From assembly GCF_025290915.1 (NCBI RefSeq), contig NZ_JAOCQE010000048.1, forward strand, positions 1-32,478: 32,478 nt of DNA. The letters are read 5' to 3'. The position numbers were made by a program, and so were the translations under genes. The notes below the pieces were generated by a model. That model saw nothing but the letters and a program-made list of their open reading frames with translations. It had not been told where the DNA came from and did not search any database. This document shows positions 23,536 through 32,478 of the stretch, in pieces. This DNA comes from Streptomyces sp. 15-116A. Its GTDB lineage: Bacteria > Actinomycetota > Actinomycetes > Streptomycetales > Streptomycetaceae. Each line of letters starts with the position of its first letter. The stretch's first letter is position 1.

Positions 23536-24786
23536 TCAGTTCAGCGACTCGACGATCTCGTGCCGCGGTGTGCCCACGCGCTCGAGAGCGGTGTAGAAGG
23601 CTTCCGGCTCGGCCCAGTCCTCCGGGGCGAACGAGCCGGCACGCTTGCCTGCTTCGTCGAGCGCCAGCACCATGAACGCGGCGCAGGCGGTCCCCGTCAC
23701 GGTGGCCATGCTGGCGAGGAGGTAGGACCCCGGCCCGCTGACCGGCGTGCGACGCACGGCCACGGCGGGCCGTCCGTTCCGGGTACCGCTGACGCGGGCC
23801 AGAAGGCCGCCCCGCCACGTGTAGCGACGGCGGACGGCCGATGCCCCGAGGAACTTGAGCAGCTCGCCCGACCCGCTCTCGCCGCGGCGGACCTGGCCGA
23901 TCATGCCACCCAGCGCGTGGCGCCAGCCCACGGGAGTGCCGAAGCGGCTCTTGACGATCTCCATCATGAAGTCGACCGCCTCGTCGGACGTCATCCTGCC
24001 CGACTGGATGGCCTGGCCGAGACCCTTCACGAGGCCGTTGACCGGCGCGGGGTCCATACCGCCGAGGCAGCGGATGCGCTGTGCCTCGGGGTAGCGACGG
24101 GGCATGGTGACGGGTTCCGGGTGCGCCGTCTCGTAGAGAAGGGTCTCGCCCAGGCCGCCGCCCATCGGTGCCGAGCCGGTCTCGACGTACGACTCGTGGT
24201 TGACCGGCCCGCCGTTCTCCCATGTCAGGCAGTCGCCGGCGGCGATGTGCATGAGGTGCTGGATCACGGCCCGGCCCACGTTCGGCCGTTCGTCGCCCAC
24301 GGTCCAGAACATCTCGATGTCCTCGACGGTGTCGAGTTCGTTCGCGGCGTCGACGGCCAGCACATTGCTCATGCCCGGTGAGGCGCCGCAGCCGATGTAG
24401 AGCGGAATGCCCGCCTCCTGGGCCTTGTCGGCGAGGCTCAGCGCGTGCTGGGTGCTCTCGACATCGTCGTCGAAGTCGAGGTAGGGCACTCTCGCCTCGA
24501 TGCAGGCCGAGATCACGGGCTCGGAGGTGCGGATGTAGGGCCCCGCGCCCAGGACGACGAGGGCGGCGCCATCGACCACGTCGCGCAGCGCGTCACGGTC
24601 GTAGAGGTCGAGGCGCCGGGCCTTGGCCCGGCCGGCGGGGAGCCGCTTCACCAGCGGCGTCAGGAGTTCGGGCCGGATGTCGCAGAGGGTGAGCTGCCAG
24701 TCGCCGCCCGCCCGCGCGAAGCGCTCGATTGCCACCTTGCACATTTCGCCCGCGGCGCCGATGAAGACCACCCGCTGCGCCGTCAT
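23536..24786 (-). CDS. Saccharopine dehydrogenase-like NAD(P)-binding protein
   Basis: 416 residues. The N-terminal Rossmann fold (RVVFIGAAGEMCKVAIERFAR) contains the GxxGxM form typical of this superfamily, followed by LTLCDIRPE, the adenine-side acidic strand, and ARVPYLDFDDDVEST. The C-terminal half is an alpha/beta substrate domain ending in SGPGSYLLASMATVTGTACAAFMVLALDE. The superfamily includes lysine-pathway enzymes and trans-acting enoyl reductases of lipid metabolism. Because of the neighbours, the second kind is the more likely model, but neither is proven. The ATG is coupled to a 16-codon leader ORF through an ATGA overlap. Confidence 0.85.
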   Translation of the reverse strand: MTAQRVVFIGAAGEMCKVAIERFARAGGDWQLTLCDIRPELLTPLVKRLPAGRAKARRLDLYDRDALRDVVDGAALVVLGAGPYIRTSEPVISACIEARVPYLDFDDDVESTQHALSLADKAQEAGIPLYIGCGASPGMSNVLAVDAANELDTVEDIEMFWTVGDERPNVGRAVIQHLMHIAAGDCLTWENGGPVNHESYVETGSAPMGGGLGETLLYETAHPEPVTMPRRYPEAQRIRCLGGMDPAPVNGLVKGLGQAIQSGRMTSDEAVDFMMEIVKSRFGTPVGWRHALGGMIGQVRRGESGSGELLKFLGASAVRRRYTWRGGLLARVSGTRNGRPAVAVRRTPVSGPGSYLLASMATVTGTACAAFMVLALDEAGKRAGSFAPEDWAEPEAFYTALERVGTPRHEIVESLN

Positions 24787-24833
24787 GCGACGACTCCGGC
24801 CTTGAACACCACAACGTCATCACAGTGGGCCAT
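24783..24833 (-). CDS. 16-residue leader ORF
   Basis: ATG 24833 has GGAG six bases upstream. It encodes MAHCDDVVVFKAGVVA and stops at TGA 24783-24785, which overlaps the saccharopine-DH-like ATG as ATGA. The better ribosome-binding site is on this ORF, so ribosomes would reach the main gene by re-initiation. It could instead be the stub of a deleted gene. Confidence 0.5.
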   Translation of the reverse strand: MAHCDDVVVFKAGVVA

Positions 24834-24912
24834 GAAGGGCTCCGTTCTGTTGCCGTCGCCGCGCGGCGACTCACGGGTCGCAGTCGGCCGAGAGGCCGGG
24901 CGAGATTCGATG

Positions 24913-24927
24913 TCGAATCGGATTCGA
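24913..24927 (-). promoter_or_regulatory. TetR-type operator, site C
   Basis: A perfect palindrome, TCGAATCGGATTCGA, with 7-bp arms about a central base. It touches the -10 of the saccharopine-DH/ligase promoter exactly as site A does, and 24 of 25 bases around it match site A. Inferred to be bound by the TetR encoded at 21212. Confidence 0.75.
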
Positions 24928-24954
24928 GTTTAGCTCCCGGTCAAGAGCCGTCAA
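24927..24954 (-). promoter_or_regulatory. Promoter of the saccharopine-DH/ligase operon
   Basis: On the minus strand, TTGACG (complement of 24949-24954), a 16-nt spacer and TAAACT (complement of 24927-24932). Spacing, -10 and operator placement match the SDR operon promoter. The transcript would carry the 16-codon leader ORF. Confidence 0.75.
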
Positions 24955-25011
24955 GGTCTCGTTCTGGATGAGGCCGACCTGACACCGCAGGGCCCGGTGG
25001 AAGAAGCGGAT

Positions 25012-27123
25012 CTAGGGGAGGGCCTGCTCAGCCCAGATGACCTTGCCCTCGCGGCTGTGCCGCGTGCCCCAGCGTGTGGCGAACTGGGCGACCAGCAGCA
25101 GGCCGCGGCCGCCCTCGTCGAAGGTCCGGGCTCGGCGCATGTGGGGCGCGGTGCTACTGGCGTCGGACACTTCGCAGGTCAAGGCGGACTCAAAGACGAG
25201 CCGCAGGTGGACCGGGGGTTTGCCGTAGCGGATCGCGTTGGTGACCAGTTCGCTGACGATGAGTTCAGTGGCGAAGGACAGCTCGTCGAGACCCCACTCC
25301 TCCAGCGTGTCGGCGGTGAAGCGGCGCGCCCCGGCGACCGCTGCCGGGTCTGACGGGAGGTTCAGCGTGGCGACGTGTCCGGCGTCGAGCGCCCGGGTGC
25401 GCGCGACCAGGAGGGCCACGTCGTCGGCCGGGTGTCCAGGGAGCATGCCGGCCAGCACCCGCGCGCAGACCTCGTCCGGCGACGCCGAAACCCGCGATGC
25501 CTGCGTGAGGGTGTCACGCAGCAGTGTCAGCGCGGTGTCCACGTCGCGCTCACGGCTCTGGATGAGGCCGTCGGTGTACAGGGCGAGCAGACTGCCCTCC
25601 GGCAATTCCCACTGGGCGGTCTCGAACGGGAGACCGCCCAGTCCCAGCGGTGGGCCGATCGGCAGGGCCGGGAGCTCGTCCGCCCCGGCCGACGTGATCG
25701 CCACGGCCGGTGGGACATGCCCGGCGCTGGCGAGGGAGCAGAGGCGGGTCGCGGGGTCGTAGATCGCGTACAGACAGGTGGCGCTGATCTCGCCGTCCTC
25801 GCGAGCCTCCTCCCGCTGGAGGCGGATGACCACGTCGTCGAGGTGGGTGAGCAGCTCGTCGGGCATCAGGTCGATGTCGGCGAAGGCGCGGACGGCGGTG
25901 CGCAGGCGGCCCATGGTGGCCGCGGCGTGCAGTCCGCGGCCGACGACGTCGCCCACCACGAGGGCGACGCGGGCTCCGGACAGCGGGATCACGTCGTACC
26001 AGTCGCCGCCCACGCCCGCATGGGAACCTCCGGGAACGTAGCGGGCGGCGGTGTCGACGGCTGCGTGCTCGACTGGGCGCTGAGGCAGCAGGCTGCGCTG
26101 GAGGGTGAGCGCGGTGGTGCGCTCGTGGGTGTACCGGCGGGCGCTGTCGATGTGCACCGCCGCCCTGACGGTGATCTCCCGGGCCAGCGCGAGATCGTCG
26201 TCGTCGAACGGCGCGGCGCTGCGATGGCGGGCGAACGTGGCCATGCCCAGCGTTGTTCCTCGCGCGTACAGGGGGAGCAACAGGACCGAGTGGAAGCCGA
26301 AGCCGGGTGGTGCGAGCCATGTCGGGACGTCCGGTGGTGTGACGCGGAGAAGGAGGGGCCGTCCGGTGGCCAGTACCTCGGCCGGCGGCGACGTGGCCGG
26401 GTAGACGTGTGTGCCGCCCGTACCGACACGGGAGTCCGGGCAGCCGTCCAGAACGGACCTCTGGGCGACGCGTCGCAGCGTCGGCGGCGGTGACGCGCCG
26501 TCTTCGAGGACGGAGTCGAGGAGGTCGACCGTGACGAGGTCGGCGAAGCCGTCAACGCCGGCCTCCGCCAGTTCCTGGGCGGTGCGGGCGGTGTCGAGGG
26601 TGGTCCCGATGCGCCTGCTCGCCTCGTTGGTCAGGACGAGCCTGCGCTGCACCCGCCGGTCGCGCACCTCCTGGTAGGCGGCAACGACCTGCTCCGAGCT
26701 GCGGTCGACGTAGGCGAAACCCGTCGTGATCAGCCGGAGTGTCGCCGCATTGATCAGCTGCCAGTCGTCGGTGAGCCGGGTGGCCTCCTCCTGCAGCAGC
26801 TGCAGCAGAGTGACGTGCGCGAGGCGGTAGGTGCGGAGCAGCGTGCTGACCGGAACCCCTCGTTCGGCGAGCCCACGGGCGAGTTCCAGGGCGGTGGGAG
26901 GCGCCTGGTCCTGAGGTACCCCGCGGTCACGCTCCAGGGCGTCCAGGAAGGCGGTGACGTGGTCGGCCGTCTCCCGCAGCGCGAGGCGGGCGACATCCTC
27001 GTGCTCCCACAGGTCGGGAAGTTCCCCGCGCATGCGCTCCATCAGAAGGCCGGCCCACTGATCCGATCGCGGTCTCAGTTCCTGCGCCAGGTGCACGAGG
27101 AGTGCGGAGACGTCCTTCTTCAT
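25012..27123 (-). CDS. SpoIIE-type PP2C phosphatase with GAF and HATPase domains
   Basis: 703 residues, apparently cytosolic. Residues 1-165 form a helical sensor like the RsbRD/PucR N-terminal type (LVHLAQELRPRSDQW; ERGVPVSTLLRTYRLAHVTLLQLLQ). A GAF domain covers about 185-335. The PP2C phosphatase (about 365-570) contains GGDWYDV near 371, GDVVGRGLHAAATM near 392 and DDVALLVAR near its end. An HATPase kinase like RsbW/SpoIIAB (about 580-700) contains ELVTNAIRYG and GGRGLLLVAQFATRWG. The phosphatase would dephosphorylate an anti-anti-sigma factor while the kinase domain may phosphorylate one, as in the many streptomycete sigma-control proteins. The ATG has no ribosome-binding site, so the mRNA may be leaderless. 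No sigma or anti-sigma gene is adjacent. It carries no TetR operator. Confidence 0.88.
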   Translation of the reverse strand: MKKDVSALLVHLAQELRPRSDQWAGLLMERMRGELPDLWEHEDVARLALRETADHVTAFLDALERDRGVPQDQAPPTALELARGLAERGVPVSTLLRTYRLAHVTLLQLLQEEATRLTDDWQLINAATLRLITTGFAYVDRSSEQVVAAYQEVRDRRVQRRLVLTNEASRRIGTTLDTARTAQELAEAGVDGFADLVTVDLLDSVLEDGASPPPTLRRVAQRSVLDGCPDSRVGTGGTHVYPATSPPAEVLATGRPLLLRVTPPDVPTWLAPPGFGFHSVLLLPLYARGTTLGMATFARHRSAAPFDDDDLALAREITVRAAVHIDSARRYTHERTTALTLQRSLLPQRPVEHAAVDTAARYVPGGSHAGVGGDWYDVIPLSGARVALVVGDVVGRGLHAAATMGRLRTAVRAFADIDLMPDELLTHLDDVVIRLQREEAREDGEISATCLYAIYDPATRLCSLASAGHVPPAVAITSAGADELPALPIGPPLGLGGLPFETAQWELPEGSLLALYTDGLIQSRERDVDTALTLLRDTLTQASRVSASPDEVCARVLAGMLPGHPADDVALLVARTRALDAGHVATLNLPSDPAAVAGARRFTADTLEEWGLDELSFATELIVSELVTNAIRYGKPPVHLRLVFESALTCEVSDASSTAPHMRRARTFDEGGRGLLLVAQFATRWGTRHSREGKVIWAEQALP

Positions 27124-27249
27124 GCAGGCAACGTATCCGAGGGGCCGGTCGCCCGCGTGTCCGGACGGCCGTGGCCGCGCCGGGGCTGGCGTCGGCGTAG
27201 ACGGCGGATGCGCTGGCAGGCCGGGGTGCCTAGCGATTTCGTCGGGGCC

Positions 27250-28372
<1,123 letters not shown>

Positions 28373-28412
28373 ACCCGGCCGCGCCCGCCGAACGAAGCAG
28401 GAGCCTCACCCG

Positions 28413-29300
28413 ATGACCTGGACCACCCTCCACCACCGCATCGACGACGGCGTCCTCACCGTCACCCTCGACCGGCAGGAGCGCCTGAACGCCTTCACGC
28501 CGACCATGGCCGGGGAACTGGAGCGGACGTTCACCGAGGTGAACGAGAACGACGACGTGCGAGCCGTCATCGTCACCGGCGCGGGCACCGCGTTCTGCGC
28601 CGGCATGGACCTCGGCTCGGACGGCAACGTGTTCGGGCTCGACGAGTCCCGCACGCCCACCTACGCCGACATGAGCGACCTGAACAGCCCGGACATCCGC
28701 CGGGTCAGGGACACCGGCGGCAGGGTCACGCTGGCGATCCACGCGTGCCGCAAGCCCGTGATCGCGGCGATCAACGGTCCCGCCGTCGGGATCGGGGCGA
28801 CCATGACGCTGGCGATGGACGCACGCCTGATGTCGACCACCGCGCGGTTCGGTCTGGTCTTCGCCCGACTGGGCATCACGCCGGAGGCCGCCTCGACCTG
28901 GTTCCTGCCCCGTCTGGTCGGCATGCCCAAGGCGCTGGACCTGCTGTACTCCGCCGAGATCCTCGATGCCGAGGCCGCCGAGGCCGCCGGTCTCGCGAAC
29001 GAGGTCCACGACCCGGACCACCTTTTGAAGCAGGCTCGTGCGCTGGCCGACCGCTGGACGCTGGGCCGCTCACGCGTGGCGACCGCGCTGACCCGGCAGA
29101 TGACGGTCCGCAACGCGAATCTCGAACGTCCCGAGGACGCCCACCGGGTGGAGTCCCTGGCGATGTTCTACTCCAGCATCGGCGACGGAGCCGAGGGCGT
29201 CTCGGCCTTCCGCGAGAAGCGCTCTCCGCGCTTTACACGGCCGGCCTCCGCCATGCCGCCGTTCTACGACGAGTGGATCAACGCCACCGAGAGCGGCTGA
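28413..29300 (+). CDS. Enoyl-CoA hydratase/isomerase family protein
   Basis: 295 residues of the crotonase fold. The oxyanion hole is visible as AFCAGMDL (about 60-67) and GPAVGIGATMTLAMD (about 122-136), and RFGLVFARLGITPEAASTWFLPRLVG follows. The usual first catalytic Glu after GGG is replaced here (GIGAT), while E158 in ITPEAAS is kept at the second position. Activity may therefore differ from a simple hydratase, or the enzyme may be an isomerase. ATG 28413 has AGGAG nine bases upstream. It probably handles enoyl-CoA formed by the ACAD of the same regulon. Confidence 0.88.
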   Translation: MTWTTLHHRIDDGVLTVTLDRQERLNAFTPTMAGELERTFTEVNENDDVRAVIVTGAGTAFCAGMDLGSDGNVFGLDESRTPTYADMSDLNSPDIRRVRDTGGRVTLAIHACRKPVIAAINGPAVGIGATMTLAMDARLMSTTARFGLVFARLGITPEAASTWFLPRLVGMPKALDLLYSAEILDAEAAEAAGLANEVHDPDHLLKQARALADRWTLGRSRVATALTRQMTVRNANLERPEDAHRVESLAMFYSSIGDGAEGVSAFREKRSPRFTRPASAMPPFYDEWINATESG

Positions 29301-29445
29301 GAACCGGCTGGCAACGCCCGTCTTCGTCAGCCTGGTCGAGACGGAGCCGGTCGAGCACAATCTAATGGAGAGTTACACCGCCCCACCCCACGCGGCACGG
29401 TCATGTTCGGCGTGCGACGACTGCGGTTCGGGCGCGGAGCAGTGA

Positions 29446-29733
29446 GCGTGGGACGGGTGGGTCGCGCTGACGCCGTCGTGGCTCCCGATCGCCGGTGAGG
29501 CGGCCAAGAACGTCTCCAACGCGATCGGCTGCAGCGGTCACGGCCTCGCCCAGGCGCCCTGCCTCGGCACACTGCTCGCCAGCGCCGTGATGCACGAGGA
29601 TCTCGCCGCTGTGTGGCGCAAGCGGTCAGCCTTCGTGCCCTCGCCGGTCTTCAACGCCCCGGTCCTGCGCGCGGTCTGGGCGGTCGACCGGCTGGCGGAC
29701 CGCCTCAACCGGGCCGCGCGCAGCACTGGCTGA
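29446..29733 (+). pseudogene. 3' remnant of an FAD-dependent oxidoreductase gene
   Basis: From about 29458 the frame reads WVALTPSWLPIAG, then SNAIGCSGHGLAQAPCLGTLLAS, then LAAVWRKRSAFVPSPV, ending LADRLNRAARSTG. This is the C-terminal flavin-binding end of a DAO-type (FAD-binding) oxidoreductase. A TGA at 29443-29445 interrupts the same frame just upstream, and I could not find the N-terminal Rossmann half in 29301-29445 in any frame. No ribosome-binding site or start fits. It is best read as a gene whose 5' part was deleted. Confidence 0.65.
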
Positions 29734-29869
29734 GGCCGCGACACAGCCTGCGGCGCATGCTCGTCGATGCCACGGCCCGGCGACCGCGCTCCCGGCCTCG
29801 CTTCCCGCCGCAGCACCCGTCCCTCCGCCCTGCCCCCGTCACACCCACCCTCACTGCCCGGAGGCATCC

Positions 29870-30208
29870 GTGCGCCTTTCCCCCGTCCCCTCAGCACCCG
29901 ACCGACCGCCGGTGCCGGGCCGCGGCGACGACCCCGATGACGCCGTGCGGCACGTCCAGCGAGCGTTCCTGGTCGTCAACGGGGTGCCCCTCGTCATCGG
30001 CGTCGTACTGTCCTGCTCCACCGCCGTGTCCGGGGTGGAGGTGTACGGGCGACTCACCCTCGGCGTCGTCTGGAGCGTGCTTCAGCTCGGCGTCTTCCTC
30101 GTCAGCGCGTGGTGGCACGAGAACCGGTCCGCGCGGCTGTGCGAGGGCATCGAACGGCCGTCCGCGCAGACCGCGGGCGGGTCCCCCGCACCAGAGCGAG
30201 GGTGGTGA
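29870..30208 (+). CDS. DUF485-like small membrane protein
   Basis: 112 residues. Two membrane segments are visible at about 32-52 (FLVVNGVPLVIGVVLSCSTAV) and 60-81 (GRLTLGVVWSVLQLGVFLVSAWW), with flexible Pro-rich ends. Small two-segment proteins of this kind accompany acetate/solute symporters, and here the symporter begins 4 nt after the stop. GTG 29870 has GGAGG five bases upstream. It is probably an accessory subunit, although the DUF485 sequence match is by resemblance and position. Confidence 0.65.
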   Translation: MRLSPVPSAPDRPPVPGRGDDPDDAVRHVQRAFLVVNGVPLVIGVVLSCSTAVSGVEVYGRLTLGVVWSVLQLGVFLVSAWWHENRSARLCEGIERPSAQTAGGSPAPERGW

Positions 30209-30212
30209 GCCG

Positions 30213-31811
30213 GTGACGACTCCGCTCCTGCTCGGCTCGGGCGCACTGGACCCGCTCGGGTCGGCCGCCCGGTCCCCCGTGATCATTGCCTTCCTGGTTT
30301 TCATCGGCCTGTGCCTGCTGTGGGTCCTCGCCCTCGCGAGCCACGACGAGCGCCCGGAACGCCTCTGCACCGCAGACCGGTCGCTCTCGCCTGTCTTCAA
30401 CGGCTTCGCCCTGGCGGGCGAGTACATCACGGTCGTCACACTGTTCGCGGCGTCGGGGGCGATCGCCCTGTTCGGCTACGACGGGATCGCCTCGGCGGTC
30501 GACAGCGTCATCGCGCTCGGTGTCCTGCTCCTCCTGGCCCGCAGAATCCGCGACAGCGGATGTCACACGCCCGGTGGTCTCTTCGCCCTGCGCGTGCCGG
30601 GCCAGGGACCGCGGACGGCGGCGGCCGTGGTGACGCTCGTCATCACCATCCCCCTGCTCATCGTCCAGCTGCGGGCCGCCGGCATCAGCGCGGCGCTGCT
30701 GATCGGCATGTCGAGCGACACCGCGCAGGTGACCTGCACGGTACTGATGGGCTGCCTCGTCGCCTGCTTCGCGGCGGTGGCGGACCTTCGCGGAACCAGC
30801 TTCGTGCAGGTCGTCAAGGTGCCGGTCACCTTGCTGATTCTCGCGGTGATCAGCCTGCTCGCCCTGCGCAGATTCTCATGGAGTCCCGGCGACCTGCTCT
30901 CGGCCGCGGTGGACCGGAGCGCGGCGCCGGACGGATACCTCAGCCGGGGGCTCTGGGCGCACACGGCGGGTCTGGGACCGCTGAATACCCTCGGCGATCA
31001 CCTGGTCGTTATCCTCGGCATGGCGATGCTGCCGCATCTCATCCTCCGCGTCGCCGCGTCACGGAGCGGGCGGGCGGCCCGACGGGCCACGAGCATCGCC
31101 GCGGGACTGACGGGCGCCTTCTACGTCCTTCTGATCACGACCGGCCTCTCGGCGGCGGCCGTGGTCGGAGGGGAGGTGATCGGCGCTGTCGACGCGAACG
31201 GTCAGGCGACTCCGATCCTGCTCGCCTCCGGCGTCCTCGACCACGGGTCGACGGCTCGCGTGGCCCTCATCACCGCTGTGGCCTGCGTCGCTTTCCTCAC
31301 CGTGCTGACGGCCGTGACCAGCGTGACCTTCGCCGCCGCCGTCTCCCTCACGCACGACGTCATCGCCCGGACCAGGCAACCTCTCACCGGCACAGGTGAG
31401 GTCCGGGCACTGCGTGCCGCCGTGGCCGCCCTGTGCCTCGGAGGGGTGTTGCTGTCGGCCTCCCTCCACCGCTACCCCGTCGAGTTCCTGGTCACCTTCT
31501 CGCTGTGCGTCGCGGCGACCTGTGTCTTCCCCGTGCTGATCTACTCCTTCTTCTGGCCGGGCTTCGACCGCCGAGGGCTGTTGTGGTCCGTGTACGGGGG
31601 ACTGGCGCTCTGCGTCGTCCTCACCTTCTTCTCGCCCACGGTTTCGGGGACCGAGTACGCGCTGTGGCCGGATGCGGCCTTCGACTGGTACCCGTTCCAC
31701 ACCCCGGGCCTGATCTCCGTACCGGCGGCCTTCCTGCTCGGGTGGCTCGGCAGCACGCGGTCGCCGGCACAGACCGGGCGCGGTTCGCGACGGGTGCACA
31801 CGACCGTCTGA
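30213..31811 (+). CDS. Sodium:solute symporter family protein (acetate permease-like)
   Basis: 532 residues with about 13 hydrophobic segments, an integral membrane transporter of the SSS family. The core shows FNGFALAGEYITVVTLFAASGAIALFGYDGI in the first helices and TPGGLFALR following. This is the pattern of ActP-type monocarboxylate permeases, where a sodium or cation gradient drives uptake of acetate and similar acids. GTG 30213 is set close behind the small membrane protein. No TetR operator lies upstream, so it is probably not in the regulon, although a carboxylate importer would suit it. Confidence 0.82.
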   Translation: MTTPLLLGSGALDPLGSAARSPVIIAFLVFIGLCLLWVLALASHDERPERLCTADRSLSPVFNGFALAGEYITVVTLFAASGAIALFGYDGIASAVDSVIALGVLLLLARRIRDSGCHTPGGLFALRVPGQGPRTAAAVVTLVITIPLLIVQLRAAGISAALLIGMSSDTAQVTCTVLMGCLVACFAAVADLRGTSFVQVVKVPVTLLILAVISLLALRRFSWSPGDLLSAAVDRSAAPDGYLSRGLWAHTAGLGPLNTLGDHLVVILGMAMLPHLILRVAASRSGRAARRATSIAAGLTGAFYVLLITTGLSAAAVVGGEVIGAVDANGQATPILLASGVLDHGSTARVALITAVACVAFLTVLTAVTSVTFAAAVSLTHDVIARTRQPLTGTGEVRALRAAVAALCLGGVLLSASLHRYPVEFLVTFSLCVAATCVFPVLIYSFFWPGFDRRGLLWSVYGGLALCVVLTFFSPTVSGTEYALWPDAAFDWYPFHTPGLISVPAAFLLGWLGSTRSPAQTGRGSRRVHTTV

Positions 31812-31864
31812 AGGGCCGGGGCGTGGCACGGCACGGCCGTCCGCATGGCCCCGCTGAGATGCTC

Positions 31865-31903
31865 GCCGGTCCGGGGAGTTGCACGCTGGTGCCCCGGACC
31901 GGC
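31865..31903 (+). terminator. Hairpin after the symporter
   Basis: A perfect 12-bp stem (31865-31876 with 31892-31903) and a 15-nt loop, 53 nt after the symporter stop codon and just before the next gene. Confidence 0.6.
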
Positions 31904-31920
31904 TCGCGGTCAGGCAGCGC

Positions 31921-32478
31921 ATGGGAGGGCTGCACACCACCGGCCCCGCCGGGAGCGGCGCCGCGCGATCGCTGGCGCGACTGGCCGTGCTTGCGGCGAT
32001 CGGCGCGGTGGTCGTGCTTCTGCTCGCGCTGGGGGAGGGCGGACTCGTGCTCATCGGGACCGGACTCCTCGGCCTGGTGGTCTGTGCCGCCGGCCTCTGG
32101 TGGTTCGTGGCGCACCGCGGCCCGGTGCGGCTGCTCGGTGCCCTTCTCGCGGTCGCGGCGCCCATCGCCGTCGGCGTGCTCCTGGCGTACGACGGGCTGT
32201 GGGTGACGGCTCTGGTCCTGATCGTGTGCTGGAGTGCGGCGCCGGCCTGCGCCCGGGCGGCGCTGCGCAGAGCGCGCCCGGAGAGGCCGGCGCGGGCGAT
32301 CGCCGCGCTCCCCCCGAAGCGGCCGGTCCTGATCATGAACCCGAAGTCCGGTGGCGGGAAGGTCGGCCGTTTCCGGCTGGCCGAGCGGGCGGAAGAGCTC
32401 GGCGCCCGGGTGATCCTCCTCGATCCGTCCGCCCCGGCCGACATCACGGCGCTGGCCCGGCGGGCCGTCGCCGAGGGC
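31921..32478 (+). CDS. Diacylglycerol kinase family protein, partial
   Basis: 186 residues are visible; the gene runs off the right edge. Residues 17-115 contain about four hydrophobic segments (for example LAVLAAIGAVVVLLLAL and GLLGLVVCAAGLWWFVA), so the protein is anchored in the membrane. The kinase domain begins near residue 139 with VLIMNPKSGGGKVGRF, the nucleotide-binding signature of DAGK/YegS-type lipid kinases. It presumably phosphorylates diacylglycerol or a related lipid. ATG 31921 has only a weak AGG upstream. Confidence 0.78.
   Translation, partial: MGGLHTTGPAGSGAARSLARLAVLAAIGAVVVLLLALGEGGLVLIGTGLLGLVVCAAGLWWFVAHRGPVRLLGALLAVAAPIAVGVLLAYDGLWVTALVLIVCWSAAPACARAALRRARPERPARAIAALPPKRPVLIMNPKSGGGKVGRFRLAERAEELGARVILLDPSAPADITALARRAVAEG

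Overview
The window is chromosomal DNA from a high-GC actinomycete, most likely a Streptomyces or close relative. The evidence is codon use strongly biased to G/C in third positions, frequent GTG and TTG starts, apparently leaderless promoters, an RNase J, a SpoIIE-type phosphatase carrying its own anti-sigma-type kinase domain, and a SWIM zinc-finger protein. No rRNA, tRNA, CRISPR array, transposase or integrase was seen.

Layout. 1-2500 holds the end of a SWIM-domain gene and small conserved proteins: a hypothetical protein, two zinc-ribbon proteins, a LapA-like membrane protein and a 5'-truncated VOC protein. 2517-5043 is a NUDIX hydrolase plus fused ABC exporter pair. 5624-9010 holds an aldo/keto reductase, a GNAT acetyltransferase and RNase J. 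9011-9810 is a scar-like region with an 11-bp tandem repeat and the first 33 codons of a 3-oxoadipate enol-lactonase gene (pcaD), broken off abruptly. It is followed by a solitary AIPR-family (abortive infection) gene with a restriction-nuclease-like N-terminus. 11646-21028 is a long minus-strand catabolic operon. In transcription order it reads SDR (internally deleted), APH-type kinase, ACAD10/11-type acyl-CoA dehydrogenase, Baeyer-Villiger-type monooxygenase, alpha/beta hydrolase, GMC oxidoreductase, aldehyde dehydrogenase, and then perhaps an MBL hydrolase. A divergent TetR gene lies at 21212-21844. 21863-24833 encodes an acyl-CoA ligase, a saccharopine-dehydrogenase-like protein and a 16-codon leader ORF. 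25012-27123 is the SpoIIE/GAF/HATPase protein. 27398-29300 is a nitronate monooxygenase plus enoyl-CoA hydratase operon. 29446-31811 has an FAD-oxidoreductase remnant and a DUF485-like/solute-symporter pair. The window ends inside a diacylglycerol-kinase-like gene.

Main finding. Four copies of a 15-bp palindrome (consensus TCGAANNCGATTCGA) sit at the promoters of the TetR gene, the SDR-to-ALDH operon, the saccharopine-DH/ligase operon and the NMO/enoyl-CoA hydratase operon. Three of them directly abut a TAAACT -10 box that has a TTGAC(A/G) -35 box upstream. I infer a local TetR regulon of about 12 genes. Its enzymes fit a route from a ketone through Baeyer-Villiger oxidation and ester or lactone hydrolysis to a hydroxy acid. 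CoA activation, phosphorylation of a 4-hydroxyacyl-CoA by the APH kinase, elimination by the adjacent ACAD, and beta-oxidation would follow. The APH-ACAD pair looks like a split version of mammalian ACAD10/11 and of the bacterial LvaA/LvaC proteins of levulinate catabolism. The substrate is not determined by the sequence.

Several genes are visibly decaying: pcaD, the SDR, an FAD oxidoreductase and the VOC protein. This suggests a region under ongoing deletion.
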